Below are positions 9,010-17,896 of a stretch of DNA of 64,000 nucleotides, in pieces; within the stretch, counting starts at the first letter, position 1, and each line of letters starts with the position of its first letter. The DNA is taken from positions 620,001-684,000 of the forward strand of contig NZ_JADFFL010000001.1 in the NCBI RefSeq assembly GCF_015222005.1, written 5' to 3'. The stretch comes from Mucilaginibacter myungsuensis (GTDB taxonomy: Bacteria > Bacteroidota > Bacteroidia > Sphingobacteriales > Sphingobacteriaceae). The notes under the pieces were generated by a model, which ran no database searches, was not told the DNA's origin, and worked only from the letters and a program-made list of their open reading frames with translations. Made by a program: the position numbers and the translations under genes.

Positions 9010-11301
9010 ATGACCGTATCTAAAACCATAGCGCGACTAACGGTCGGCTTTGCTACCCTATTTTATTTTTCAGCGGCAAACGCCCAGTTCACAAAGTATG
9101 TACAGCCTATGGCCGGTACTGGCATAGCCACTACTGCTTCGGCTACTAAACACGGGGAAAACGCGGATACGCGCTTCGCTAACACCATCCCTGCAGTGAC
9201 CCTACCCTTTGCCATGACGCAATGGGCACCGCAGACCCAGGCAGGAGAGACCAAGTGTGTCCCCCCCTATTATTATAAGGACAATAGGTTCGGTGGCATC
9301 CGCGGATCGCATTGGTTAAGCGGATCTTGCACGCAGGATTACGGCAGCTTTACCATTATGCCCATCAGCGGCAAACTTAAAACAGCAAATTACCACGCTA
9401 CCTTTAGTCACACTGATGAAGTAGCTACACCATACAAATACACCATTGATCTTAAACAGTATCAATTACAGGCATCGGTAACATCCACCTTGCGCAGCGG
9501 TATGATGCAATTCACAATGGATAAGGCTGACAGTCTTTACTTGCTCGTCAGCGCCAACAGCAATTATCAGGAAGGCTTTGTAAAGGTCGACGCGCAGAGA
9601 GGCGAGATCAGCGGATACAATCCCGCACACCGCATCTATCAAGGCTGGGGCAAAAGCGCGGGGTTTAGCGGTTACTTTGTGATCAGGTTTGAAAGACAAT
9701 TGACAAGCACCGGGACATTTTCAAACGATAAGATCTTCAAACTCGACAGCATTAAGAACGAAAAAGGCAACGGCGTTTACGCAGGATTTAAACTGAACAA
9801 AGGCGAAAAGCTGACCATCCGCATGGGTACATCATTTACCGGTTTGGATGGTGCACGCAAAAATCTGCAAGCCGAAATGCCGGGCTTCAATTTCGACCAG
9901 GCGGTTGCTAACAGCAAAGCTGTTTGGGAAAAAGCGCTGGGGCAGATCAATGTACAAACTGTCGACGAACGCGATAAACGCATCTTTTATACCTCTTACT
10001 ACCACGCCATGCAACACCCGCGCTTATTTAGCGATGTGGATGGCAAATACCCGCGCTTTGCAGGTAATTATCAGAACGAGCAATTAGCTAAGGGCCAGCA
10101 TTATTACGACGATTTTTCGATGTGGGATATCTACCGTGCGCAGATACCACTGTTCGAGATATTGGACCCGCCGATGATCGGTAGTTTTGTTAACTCCCTA
10201 CTGCTAAAAGGCCAGCAAGGTGGTTGGATGCCGATATTCCCCTGTTGGAATAGTTATACTTCTGAAATGATCGGCGACCATACCACGTCGGTCATCAGCT
10301 CGGCTTACTTGAAAGGCATCCGTGGTTATAATGTAGACCAGGCTTACCAAATATTACGTCATAACGCTTTCGATATTAACACCAACCGTGCCGATTACGT
10401 GGAAGGCAAAGGCCGCCGCGCTTTAGATAGCCATTTAAAATACGGCTACATCCCGGTTGAGGATAGTGTGCTAGATGCTTTCCACAAAATGGAGCAGGTA
10501 AGCCGTACCATGGAATATGCTTATGACGACTACGCCCTTGCACAATTTGCCAAAGGCATTAACAAAACCGCCGACCATAACACCCTGATGAAACGTGCGG
10601 GTTATTACAAAAACATATTCGACACATCGACCGGCTTTGTACGTGGCCGCCATGCTGACGGTAGTTGGGTAAGCCCCTTCGATCCTGATAAAAAAGCCAC
10701 CTTTATTACCGAGGGTACGGCACGGCAGTACACCTTCTATGTCCCGCATGATGTAGCTGGTTTGAGCAAATTGATGGGCGGCAGCAAAAAGTTAGAGACC
10801 GCCTTAGATGACCTTTTCAGCAAGGGCGAGTACTGGCACGGGAATGAGCCGGGGCACCAGATCCCTTTCATGTATAACTATACCTCGTCGCCATGGAAGA
10901 CCCAGGCAGCGGTAAGGCAGATATTGGCCGATGAATACAGCGACGGCCCCGGCGGCTTGGGCGGTAACGATGATGCGGGACAAATGTCGGCGTGGTATAT
11001 GTTCGCCTCTTTAGGATTTTACCCGGTCAACCCGGTTTCGGGTGAATATCTGTTGTGTGCGCCGCTTTTTGATAAGGCAATCATTAAATTGAAGAATAGC
11101 AAAGCGTTCCAACTAATCGCCCATAAAAAAAGTAAAACAGCCCAATATATCTACGCTGTAAAGCTGAATGGCAAAGTGATGCCAAATAGTTATATCCGCT
11201 ATAAAGATATCATTGTAGGTGCCAAACTGGAAGTCTTCTTACAAGACACGCCGGCCGCCAATTGGGCCAATAAATCACAGTATCAGCCAAAAGGCATGTA
11301 A
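9010..11301 (+). CDS. GH92-family alpha-mannosidase, exported
   Basis: A 763-residue glycoside hydrolase with an N-terminal signal peptide (cleavage near SAANAQ). The N-terminal beta-sandwich begins KYVQPMAGTGIATTASATKHGE, followed by the (alpha/alpha)6 barrel. Catalytic features of GH92 are present: the general-acid Glu in GNEPGHQIPF (about residue 613), SSPWKTQ, and the acidic base cluster in GNDDAGQMSAWYMF (about 652-658). GH92 enzymes are calcium-dependent, inverting exo-alpha-mannosidases. As part of a locus with SusCD and a GH2, it probably trims mannose from imported or surface-bound glycans. The gene is separated from susD by a hairpin, and a GH2 gene follows 17 nt later. Confidence 0.93.
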   Translation: MTVSKTIARLTVGFATLFYFSAANAQFTKYVQPMAGTGIATTASATKHGENADTRFANTIPAVTLPFAMTQWAPQTQAGETKCVPPYYYKDNRFGGIRGSHWLSGSCTQDYGSFTIMPISGKLKTANYHATFSHTDEVATPYKYTIDLKQYQLQASVTSTLRSGMMQFTMDKADSLYLLVSANSNYQEGFVKVDAQRGEISGYNPAHRIYQGWGKSAGFSGYFVIRFERQLTSTGTFSNDKIFKLDSIKNEKGNGVYAGFKLNKGEKLTIRMGTSFTGLDGARKNLQAEMPGFNFDQAVANSKAVWEKALGQINVQTVDERDKRIFYTSYYHAMQHPRLFSDVDGKYPRFAGNYQNEQLAKGQHYYDDFSMWDIYRAQIPLFEILDPPMIGSFVNSLLLKGQQGGWMPIFPCWNSYTSEMIGDHTTSVISSAYLKGIRGYNVDQAYQILRHNAFDINTNRADYVEGKGRRALDSHLKYGYIPVEDSVLDAFHKMEQVSRTMEYAYDDYALAQFAKGINKTADHNTLMKRAGYYKNIFDTSTGFVRGRHADGSWVSPFDPDKKATFITEGTARQYTFYVPHDVAGLSKLMGGSKKLETALDDLFSKGEYWHGNEPGHQIPFMYNYTSSPWKTQAAVRQILADEYSDGPGGLGGNDDAGQMSAWYMFASLGFYPVNPVSGEYLLCAPLFDKAIIKLKNSKAFQLIAHKKSKTAQYIYAVKLNGKVMPNSYIRYKDIIVGAKLEVFLQDTPAANWANKSQYQPKGM

Positions 11302-11318
11302 TTATATCAGCTACCCGT

Positions 11319-14300
11319 ATGAAGATCGTCACCTTAATTATAGCATTTACATTATCGGCAACGGTGGCTTTTGCTACTCAAACAGCAAACGTCGATACCA
11401 ACTATCGCAAAGATGTTCCGCCCGAGATAGAGAACCCTGAAATATCGGGCATTAACAAACAGCCGGCCCATGCCATGTTAATGCCTTATGCTAATTTGCA
11501 GCAGGCATTGGCAGGTAACAGGCACGCGTCTACCCTATCGCGCAGCCTTAACGGCAATTGGAAATTCAATTGGGTGGCCTGGCCTATTGATCGACCCGTT
11601 GATTTTTATAAGCCTGCTTACGATGTATCTAAATGGAAAGACATCGCGGTGCCATCTAACTGGGAGATCAAAGGTTTTGGTACGCCATTTTATCGCAACA
11701 TCAGTTACACGTTTCAAAAGGATTTCCCGCGGGTGATGAGTATGCCATCCGAAAAATATACCGCTTTTAAAGAGCGTAACCCGGTAGGTAGTTACCGCCG
11801 CGATTTTGATGTACCGGCCAACTGGAACGGCGGGCGCATCTTCGTCACATTTGATGGTGTCGATTCTGGCTTCTTCTTATGGATCAATGGCAAAAAGGTA
11901 GGCTACAGCACCAACAGCCGTAACGCCGCCGAATTTGATATAACCGAATTTGTAAGACCGGGCAAAAATATGATCGCTGCCGAAGTTTATCAATATAATT
12001 CGGGCAGCTACCTGGAAGATCAGGATATGTGGCGCTTGCATGGAATTTTCCGCAACGTTACGCTTTGGACGGCTCCAAATATTCATATTCGAGACTTTTC
12101 TATCAAGACCGACCTGGATGCGCAATATCGAAACGCAACAGCTGACGTATTGGTAAAGATCAAAAATTTCGGCAGCAAAGTATCGTCCGCACAACGGGCT
12201 GTGGTCGATATCTATAATGGCGCAAAGATCATTGCATCCGGCAATGCTAACGTTCCGCCAATGCAAGCAGGTCAGGAAACCGCTGTCAGTTTAAAGCTCA
12301 AGGTGAACAACCCGCTAAAATGGACGGCCGAAACGCCTAACCTTTACACAACGATCATCCGTTTAAAAAAAGAGTATCAAACTATAGAGACGATCTCGAC
12401 TAAAACGGGCTTTCGCGAAATAGAGATCAAAGGGCGGGTCTTCATGGTGAATGGTGTGCCCATCAAACTGAAAGGCGTTAACCGACACGAAAATTGGCCC
12501 GAGGTTGGTCACGCTGTTACCGAAGCCCAAATGCGCCGCGACCTGGAAGTGATAAAGCAAGGCAATTGTAACCACATCCGCACCAGCCATTATTCTAATG
12601 ATCCGCGCTGGTACGAGTTATGCGACGAGTACGGCATTTATTTGGTGGCCGAAGCTAATGTAGAAGCCCACGGACTGATGAATAAATTGAACGATGAGCC
12701 ACGCATTAAAGCCGCCATTGTAGACCGTAATGTGGCCAACGTGGAGAGCTTTAAGAACCATGCCTCGGTGATCATTTGGTCTCTAGGTAACGAGTTCGGA
12801 ACGGGTGGTACCAATTTCAGGGCAGCTTTAGATGCAGTTAAAAACATCGATACCACCCGCCCTACCCATTACGAGGGCTTTGGCGTAGGCGAAAAAAATC
12901 CGGCAGGCATCGATAGCAAAATGTACGCGCCGATCATCCCATATGCCGACTCTGCCAACGTCAAAAAGAAACTACTGTCATCAGTAGAACGGGCGGCATT
13001 GGATAGAACCCTGACCAAGCCCTTCTATCTATGCGAGTTCGCGCACGCCATGTTCAACTCCATGGGGTCGTTGAAAGAATACGGCGACCTTTTCGATAAA
13101 TACCCGACATTGTTAGGTGGTGCTATCTGGGAGTTTCAGGACCAGGGTATCTGGAACCGTCGCGACCCGCAGCATCCCATATTGGCTTACGGTGGTGGTT
13201 TTGGCGAGTTTCCTAACGATCATTACTTTATTCATAAGGGTGTGGTAGCATCGGACCGGTCACCAAAACCTCATTATCCGGAGATGAAACGGGTTTTCCA
13301 ATGGATCAGCGTAGATAGCGTCGACTTGGAAAAAGGTTTGATCAGTATCCGTAATAAATATCAATTCATTAACCTTTCGGGCTTCAACGCCAAATGGGTG
13401 ATCAGCAAAAATGGTGTAACAGAAAGTTCGGGGATTATCAACATAAGCAATATCGCGCCACTGAGAAGTAAGCAGGTGAGCATCCCATACGTAGCCAAAA
13501 ATGCAGAGCCTGATGCGGTGTATCATTTACGGATATCGTTCACAACGGTCAAAAATCAGCTTTGGGCAAAAAAAGGCTACGAGATAGCGGCCGAACAGTT
13601 GCAACTTCCCAACAAAAGTACCCGGCCATATCTTACGTCAAAGCAACTGTCGCCATTAAATATGGTGCAAACTGATAGTTCAATCCTCATCAAAGGCAAA
13701 AACTTCGAGGTCGGCTTTAGTAAAATTACAGGCACGATATCGGCTATGCAAACCAGTTCAGGTAATATCCTTTTACCTAACGGCGGACCGATGCTGCACC
13801 TGTGGCGCGCACCGCATCAACAAGACGATCTGTATGCCGATAAGGATTGGGAGGACCATGGCCTTAAACAACTGGCATGGACTGTGGATAACGTTAGGGT
13901 CGAAACTGATCCGACTTTGGCATCGCAAATTATTGTCAAAGCCAACCTTTCGGCAACAGGTAAAAAGGGTTTTTGGATAAAGCACCAGGTAGTGTATCAA
14001 ATTAGTGGCGATGGCAGCATTACCGTCAGCAATAACGTGAACAGCAGTGAGCCCAAGCTGATCATTGCACGCATGGGCGTGCGCATGATGCTGGATAAAA
14101 ACTATCAACAGTTCAGCTATTTTGGTCGCGGACCGATGGAGAATTACTCGGATCGTAAAACAGGGTCGGATATCGGTATCTACAATAGCACTGTCGCCCA
14201 ACAGCTTACCCCTTACGAAAAACCGATGGAGGCCGGCAATCACGAGGATGTACGCTGGGCAAAACTAATTAACAGCAATGGTAAAGTATTTGAAGTCCTC

Positions 14301-14525
14301 GGCAGTAAAAGCGTGCTGCAAGTTGCGGCTCTCCCCTACAGCGACGAGGAATTGGCCGTACCCGAATATAAGATCGACCTGCCGAAAAGCAATAAGACCG
14401 TATTATGCATCGGTTACAAAACTTTGGGCGTTGGATCCAACAGTTGCGGCCCGACACCAATGCCGGAGTACACCGTTTACGCCGCACCAACCAGATTTGA
14501 ATATACTTTAAAGCTGATAAACTAA
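11319..14525 (+). CDS. LacZ-type GH2 beta-galactosidase, exported
   Basis: A 1068-residue enzyme with a signal peptide (about 1-20). It has the GH2 sugar-binding sandwich (about 70-250), an immunoglobulin-like domain, the TIM barrel (about 360-650) and the C-terminal beta-galactosidase small-chain domain (about 780-1065). The acid/base Glu is in WSLGNE (about residue 492) and the nucleophile in CEFAHAM (about 573), matching the LacZ-type arrangement. The retaining hydrolysis of beta-galactosides is known for this family; other beta-glycosides are possible. It shares the transcription unit with GH92, suggesting a substrate containing both mannose and galactose, such as N-glycans or galactomannan-like material (inference). 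Confidence 0.93.
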   Translation: MKIVTLIIAFTLSATVAFATQTANVDTNYRKDVPPEIENPEISGINKQPAHAMLMPYANLQQALAGNRHASTLSRSLNGNWKFNWVAWPIDRPVDFYKPAYDVSKWKDIAVPSNWEIKGFGTPFYRNISYTFQKDFPRVMSMPSEKYTAFKERNPVGSYRRDFDVPANWNGGRIFVTFDGVDSGFFLWINGKKVGYSTNSRNAAEFDITEFVRPGKNMIAAEVYQYNSGSYLEDQDMWRLHGIFRNVTLWTAPNIHIRDFSIKTDLDAQYRNATADVLVKIKNFGSKVSSAQRAVVDIYNGAKIIASGNANVPPMQAGQETAVSLKLKVNNPLKWTAETPNLYTTIIRLKKEYQTIETISTKTGFREIEIKGRVFMVNGVPIKLKGVNRHENWPEVGHAVTEAQMRRDLEVIKQGNCNHIRTSHYSNDPRWYELCDEYGIYLVAEANVEAHGLMNKLNDEPRIKAAIVDRNVANVESFKNHASVIIWSLGNEFGTGGTNFRAALDAVKNIDTTRPTHYEGFGVGEKNPAGIDSKMYAPIIPYADSANVKKKLLSSVERAALDRTLTKPFYLCEFAHAMFNSMGSLKEYGDLFDKYPTLLGGAIWEFQDQGIWNRRDPQHPILAYGGGFGEFPNDHYFIHKGVVASDRSPKPHYPEMKRVFQWISVDSVDLEKGLISIRNKYQFINLSGFNAKWVISKNGVTESSGIINISNIAPLRSKQVSIPYVAKNAEPDAVYHLRISFTTVKNQLWAKKGYEIAAEQLQLPNKSTRPYLTSKQLSPLNMVQTDSSILIKGKNFEVGFSKITGTISAMQTSSGNILLPNGGPMLHLWRAPHQQDDLYADKDWEDHGLKQLAWTVDNVRVETDPTLASQIIVKANLSATGKKGFWIKHQVVYQISGDGSITVSNNVNSSEPKLIIARMGVRMMLDKNYQQFSYFGRGPMENYSDRKTGSDIGIYNSTVAQQLTPYEKPMEAGNHEDVRWAKLINSNGKVFEVLGSKSVLQVAALPYSDEELAVPEYKIDLPKSNKTVLCIGYKTLGVGSNSCGPTPMPEYTVYAAPTRFEYTLKLIN

Positions 14526-14565
14526 ACTATCAACTATAAGCGGGCATCAGCACCACGATGACCGT

Positions 14566-14605
14566 AACCGAGCCCAGACGCTTATTGCGCCGGGCTTTGG
14601 TTTTT
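14566..14605 (+). terminator. Rho-independent terminator after GH2
   Basis: A GC-rich stem (AACC-AGCCC pairing with GGGCT-GGTT, with one bulge) is followed by TTTTT. It sits between the convergent GH2 and surE genes and ends the polysaccharide utilisation operon. Confidence 0.6.
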
Positions 14606-14613
14606 ATGTGTCG

Positions 14614-15360
14614 TTACGACTGTAATATCGGTTGCTCGCTTTGCAATTTGGCCAGCATATTTTCGGCCGTCAGGTCCAGTCGTAACGGAGTTATCGAAAC
14701 GTTGCCGTTCTCTACAGCCCAGCGGTCGGTGCCTTCTTCCGCGGCCTCCAGCGGCTTAACGGTCGACCAGTACAACTTACGACCCATCGGGTCGGTGGTC
14801 GGCACGATCACACCATCGTATAATCTTACTGATTGGCGTGTCCAAAGAATATCTTGGGGATCTTCGGGAAAGTTCACGTTGAAAAGCGATAGTTCTTCTA
14901 TCGGTAATAACAACTCTAAGGCACGCTCTACAAAAGGTGCGAGTTTTTTAAAGTCAGGTTCTGTTTTGCCGACCGGCGTGCTCAATGCAATACCTTTGAT
15001 ACCCAATAGCACAGCCTGCTTAGCCCCGGCCAATGTGCCGGAGTGCCACATGGAGTTACCCAGATTTGGTCCCATATTGATGCCAGATAATACCACGTCG
15101 GTATCCGTCCACAGATGCGTGCCTATCGCCACGCAATCTGCCGGTGTGCCGTTAACACGGTGTGCTGACTCGATACCGGTAAAAGTTATTGGCGAACTTT
15201 TAACGCTTAATGGACGCGAGTGTGTTACCGCATGGCCCATTGATGATTGCTCCACATCGGGGGCCACTATTCTTACCTCGCCAAAGCGCGAAGCTATCTC
15301 TGCCAGCGCGGCTATTCCCGGACTGTAAATACCGTCGTCGTTGGTGATCAATATCCTCAT
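14614..15360 (-). CDS. surE: 5'/3'-nucleotidase SurE
   Basis: A 248-residue protein of normal SurE length. The N-terminal MRILITNDDGIYSPG carries the metal-binding Asp pair. Other family signatures are APDVEQSSMGHAVT, a loop with NGTPADCV, and SGINMGPNLGNSMWHSGTLAGA. SurE is a cytosolic metal-dependent phosphatase acting on nucleoside 5' and 3' monophosphates and associated with stationary-phase survival. It is a single gene, convergent with the GH2 and divergent from the lipid-kinase gene 70 nt away. Confidence 0.95.
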   Translation of the reverse strand: MRILITNDDGIYSPGIAALAEIASRFGEVRIVAPDVEQSSMGHAVTHSRPLSVKSSPITFTGIESAHRVNGTPADCVAIGTHLWTDTDVVLSGINMGPNLGNSMWHSGTLAGAKQAVLLGIKGIALSTPVGKTEPDFKKLAPFVERALELLLPIEELSLFNVNFPEDPQDILWTRQSVRLYDGVIVPTTDPMGRKLYWSTVKPLEAAEEGTDRWAVENGNVSITPLRLDLTAENMLAKLQSEQPILQS

Positions 15361-15430
15361 AACCTGTCGTTAATTTATTGTCAATATTTATTCAACCAAA
15401 AGGAAAGTTTTATGTTTTAGAATAAACAAC

Positions 15431-16321
15431 ATGAGCAACTTACCCACAGTAACCTTATTGCATAACCCCAGCGCCGGCGACGAAGACCATGCTGGTGAAC
15501 ACCTGACAGCGAAGATCAATGCTGCAGGTTATGATTGCCGCTATTTATCTACTAAAGAAAAAGGCTGGAAAAAATTTGATGCGGGATCTGCGCTTATTGT
15601 TGTTGCCGGCGGAGACGGTACAATAAAAAAAGCTGTAAAAGCTTTACTGAAACGAGACCTCAGAATAGATATCGGCTTGCTGCCATCGGGCACTGCTAAT
15701 AACATCGCCCGTTCGCTTGGTTTAACAAAAGATCAGGAACAGAACATATCGGGCTGGAAAAAACAACAGGTAAAACAGGTTGATATAGGCACGATTAGCG
15801 GCCTCCACGATAAAGATTTCTTTTTAGAAAGCGTCGGTTGCGGCATACTCCCCGCTTTAATGAAAGAGATGAAACATGCCGATAAAAAACTTAGCGACGA
15901 ACCCGCAAAAAGACTTGAGGCTGCCCGCAAGATATTTGTAGATCTTACCCACAACTACAAACCCAAAAGCTGCAAGCTAATTATTGATGGCAAAGACCAC
16001 TCCGGTGACTATATCCTTATAGAGATATTGAATATGCCCTACGTAGGACCTAACCTGCGGTTGTCGCCTACTGCTGATGCCGGTGACGGTAATTTTGACA
16101 TCGTATTGGTATCGGCCGACGCGCGGGAAATTCTTGCCAACCTGTTAGACGGCGAAGCGAGTGTACCTACGCTTACGGATGCTTATCAGGTAATTCGCGG
16201 ACGACAAATAGCATTAGAATGGCCAAACAACGATGTCCACTTTGATGACGGACGCGTTGAGGCCAAAAAGCAACTTATAAAGATCGGTATCCGCGATAAG
16301 CAATTTCAGTTCCTGATATAA
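15431..16321 (+). CDS. Diacylglycerol kinase-family lipid kinase (YegS/DagK-like)
   Basis: A 296-residue cytosolic protein with the DAGK catalytic signature IVVAGGDGTIKKAVKAL (about residues 55-75) and GLLPSGTANNIARSLG, which form the nucleotide-binding site. The C-terminal beta-sandwich domain contains PTADAGDGNFDIVLV. Family members phosphorylate diacylglycerol, sphingolipid bases or related lipids with ATP. Sphingobacteriaceae make sphingolipids, so a sphingoid-base kinase role is possible, but the sequence does not settle it. It stands alone between surE and a convergent transporter gene. Confidence 0.88.
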   Translation: MSNLPTVTLLHNPSAGDEDHAGEHLTAKINAAGYDCRYLSTKEKGWKKFDAGSALIVVAGGDGTIKKAVKALLKRDLRIDIGLLPSGTANNIARSLGLTKDQEQNISGWKKQQVKQVDIGTISGLHDKDFFLESVGCGILPALMKEMKHADKKLSDEPAKRLEAARKIFVDLTHNYKPKSCKLIIDGKDHSGDYILIEILNMPYVGPNLRLSPTADAGDGNFDIVLVSADAREILANLLDGEASVPTLTDAYQVIRGRQIALEWPNNDVHFDDGRVEAKKQLIKIGIRDKQFQFLI

Positions 16322-16330
16322 AGTGATCTG

Positions 16331-17701
16331 CTATTTAAAATCAGGGATCGGGAATATGTAGCCACCGAACAGGATGTACGCCCAAAGCAAGGTCCACAGG
16401 ATGTTAAAGATCTGTGCGCCCACAAAAGTGTAAGCCGGTCTACCGCTATCGAGTTTGACCAGATCGCTAAATTTGGCTTCCATACCGATACAAACAAAGG
16501 CTAACCCGAACCAAATGGCGCGCAAGCCATCCAGCGTTGGCTTCATACTTTTAACCGCTGCCCCGTCAAGCGCGAATGAGAATATAAGCGATGCCGCGAT
16601 AAAGCCAAGCACGAATTTTGGGAAACGCTCCCAAACAATACCCAAGCCTGGTTTACCTACATTCAGGTTCAAGCCGCCCTCTTTTGGCTCACCTTTAGGT
16701 TTACGATAAGCCCACCAAATAGCGATCAGGAAAGCAGCTACACCGATGAATACGTTTTGCGAGAATTTAGCGATCACCCCTGCTTTCACAGCCGCCGGGC
16801 CAACAATGGCACCAGCTGCGGTCACTGTGGCCGTTGTATCTAAAGTGCCGCCTAACCAGGCGCCGCCAACTATCTCGGGGATGTGTAATACACGCACCAG
16901 CCATGGCTGAATTATCATCATTGGGATGGCCATTAACAATACCAAAGTTGTTACGTAGGACAATTTACGCTTATCGCCATTGATCGCTCCCGCCGCTACA
17001 ATAGCGGCTGATACGCCGCAGATAGATACGGCCGATGCCAGGATGATACCGAACTCGTCATCGACCTTTAGTCGGCGGCCGAGCCACAACGAGAAGAACC
17101 AAACGGCACTGACTACGATCACCGCCTGTATGATACCCGGCAAGCCGGCTGCAACAAGATCGGAAGATAAGATGCCTGTTCCTAAGATCACCAAGCCTGT
17201 CTTAATAAAAAACTCAGACCGTACAGCTTCTTTCAGCCAGGCGGGTATCGCCATAAAATTGCCGATCAGCAAGCCAATAAGCAGCGCGAAAACCACATAT
17301 TCTAACCCGTAATAAGCGATGCTTTTATTACCGCCAATGATGAAAGCCACATTAGCCAGCAGAAAAATAAATATAAAGCCGATGATGTAGCGGCCGATGT
17401 TACCGCCTGATAAAGCGATCGAAATTACTGTCAGCAATAAAAATACGCCGCCGGTTTTAGCGATCAGCAATAAGTTTTTGGCTGATAGTATCTTGCCGTA
17501 TAACTCCTCAGATCCGCTCCATTTATAGACAGGTAGTTTAATATCGATGCCGTTCTGTTTGAACAGGACGATAGCCGCGATCAGGATACCGCCCAGGATA
17601 ACCGCCCACCAATCTTCATTTAGATATTTCAGGTACTGTTTTTTTGCGGGTACAGCTTGGTTAGGGGCAATGGGCGCGGTAGCGTCTATATTCTCAGGCA
17701 T
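16331..17701 (-). CDS. YeiH/UPF0324-family putative sulfate (anion) exporter
   Basis: Taken from the Met of MPENIDATAP the protein has 456 residues; an upstream in-frame ATG at 17782 would add a basic, non-protein-like extension. About ten membrane helices are visible, with family-typical stretches LVILGTGILSSDL, VSICGVSAAIVAAGAI, WLGGTLDTTATVTAAGAIVG and GLAFVCIGMEAKF. YeiH proteins are annotated as putative sulfate exporters, but the transported ion is not firmly established. It lies downstream of the TonB-dependent receptor on the same strand, separated by a terminator-like hairpin. The receptor's cysteine-rich leader makes a sulfur-related role attractive but unproven. Confidence 0.85.
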   Translation of the reverse strand: MPENIDATAPIAPNQAVPAKKQYLKYLNEDWWAVILGGILIAAIVLFKQNGIDIKLPVYKWSGSEELYGKILSAKNLLLIAKTGGVFLLLTVISIALSGGNIGRYIIGFIFIFLLANVAFIIGGNKSIAYYGLEYVVFALLIGLLIGNFMAIPAWLKEAVRSEFFIKTGLVILGTGILSSDLVAAGLPGIIQAVIVVSAVWFFSLWLGRRLKVDDEFGIILASAVSICGVSAAIVAAGAINGDKRKLSYVTTLVLLMAIPMMIIQPWLVRVLHIPEIVGGAWLGGTLDTTATVTAAGAIVGPAAVKAGVIAKFSQNVFIGVAAFLIAIWWAYRKPKGEPKEGGLNLNVGKPGLGIVWERFPKFVLGFIAASLIFSFALDGAAVKSMKPTLDGLRAIWFGLAFVCIGMEAKFSDLVKLDSGRPAYTFVGAQIFNILWTLLWAYILFGGYIFPIPDFK

Positions 17702-17835
17702 TATAGGTATATTTTTAGGAATTGGTTTAATAGTTCGGTGCGGCCGGTGGCCGCTAAACAAACATAAGTTTTTAAAATTCATCTACAAAACCGATAGACT
17801 ATATTGTTACATCTGTGGGTTTTGCCATTTGCAAA

Positions 17836-17866
17836 ACAAGGCTGCCCGATGAACGGGCAACCTTGT
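17836..17866 (-). terminator. Terminator hairpin after the TonB-dependent receptor
   Basis: Two 13-nt arms (ACAAGGCTGCCCG and CGGGCAACCTTGT, one C/A mismatch) flank a 5-nt loop, 31 nt past the receptor stop codon. On the minus strand a short T-run (TTTTGC) follows. It likely ends the receptor transcript before the YeiH gene. Confidence 0.65.
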
Positions 17867-17896
17867 AGTATATTCATAGGTAAATGTAGGTACGAA

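Noticed and set aside
14558..15328. A 256-codon open frame on the plus strand
   Set aside because: It is antisense to surE, whose reading frame has all family motifs; the plus frame has low-complexity, non-protein-like content.
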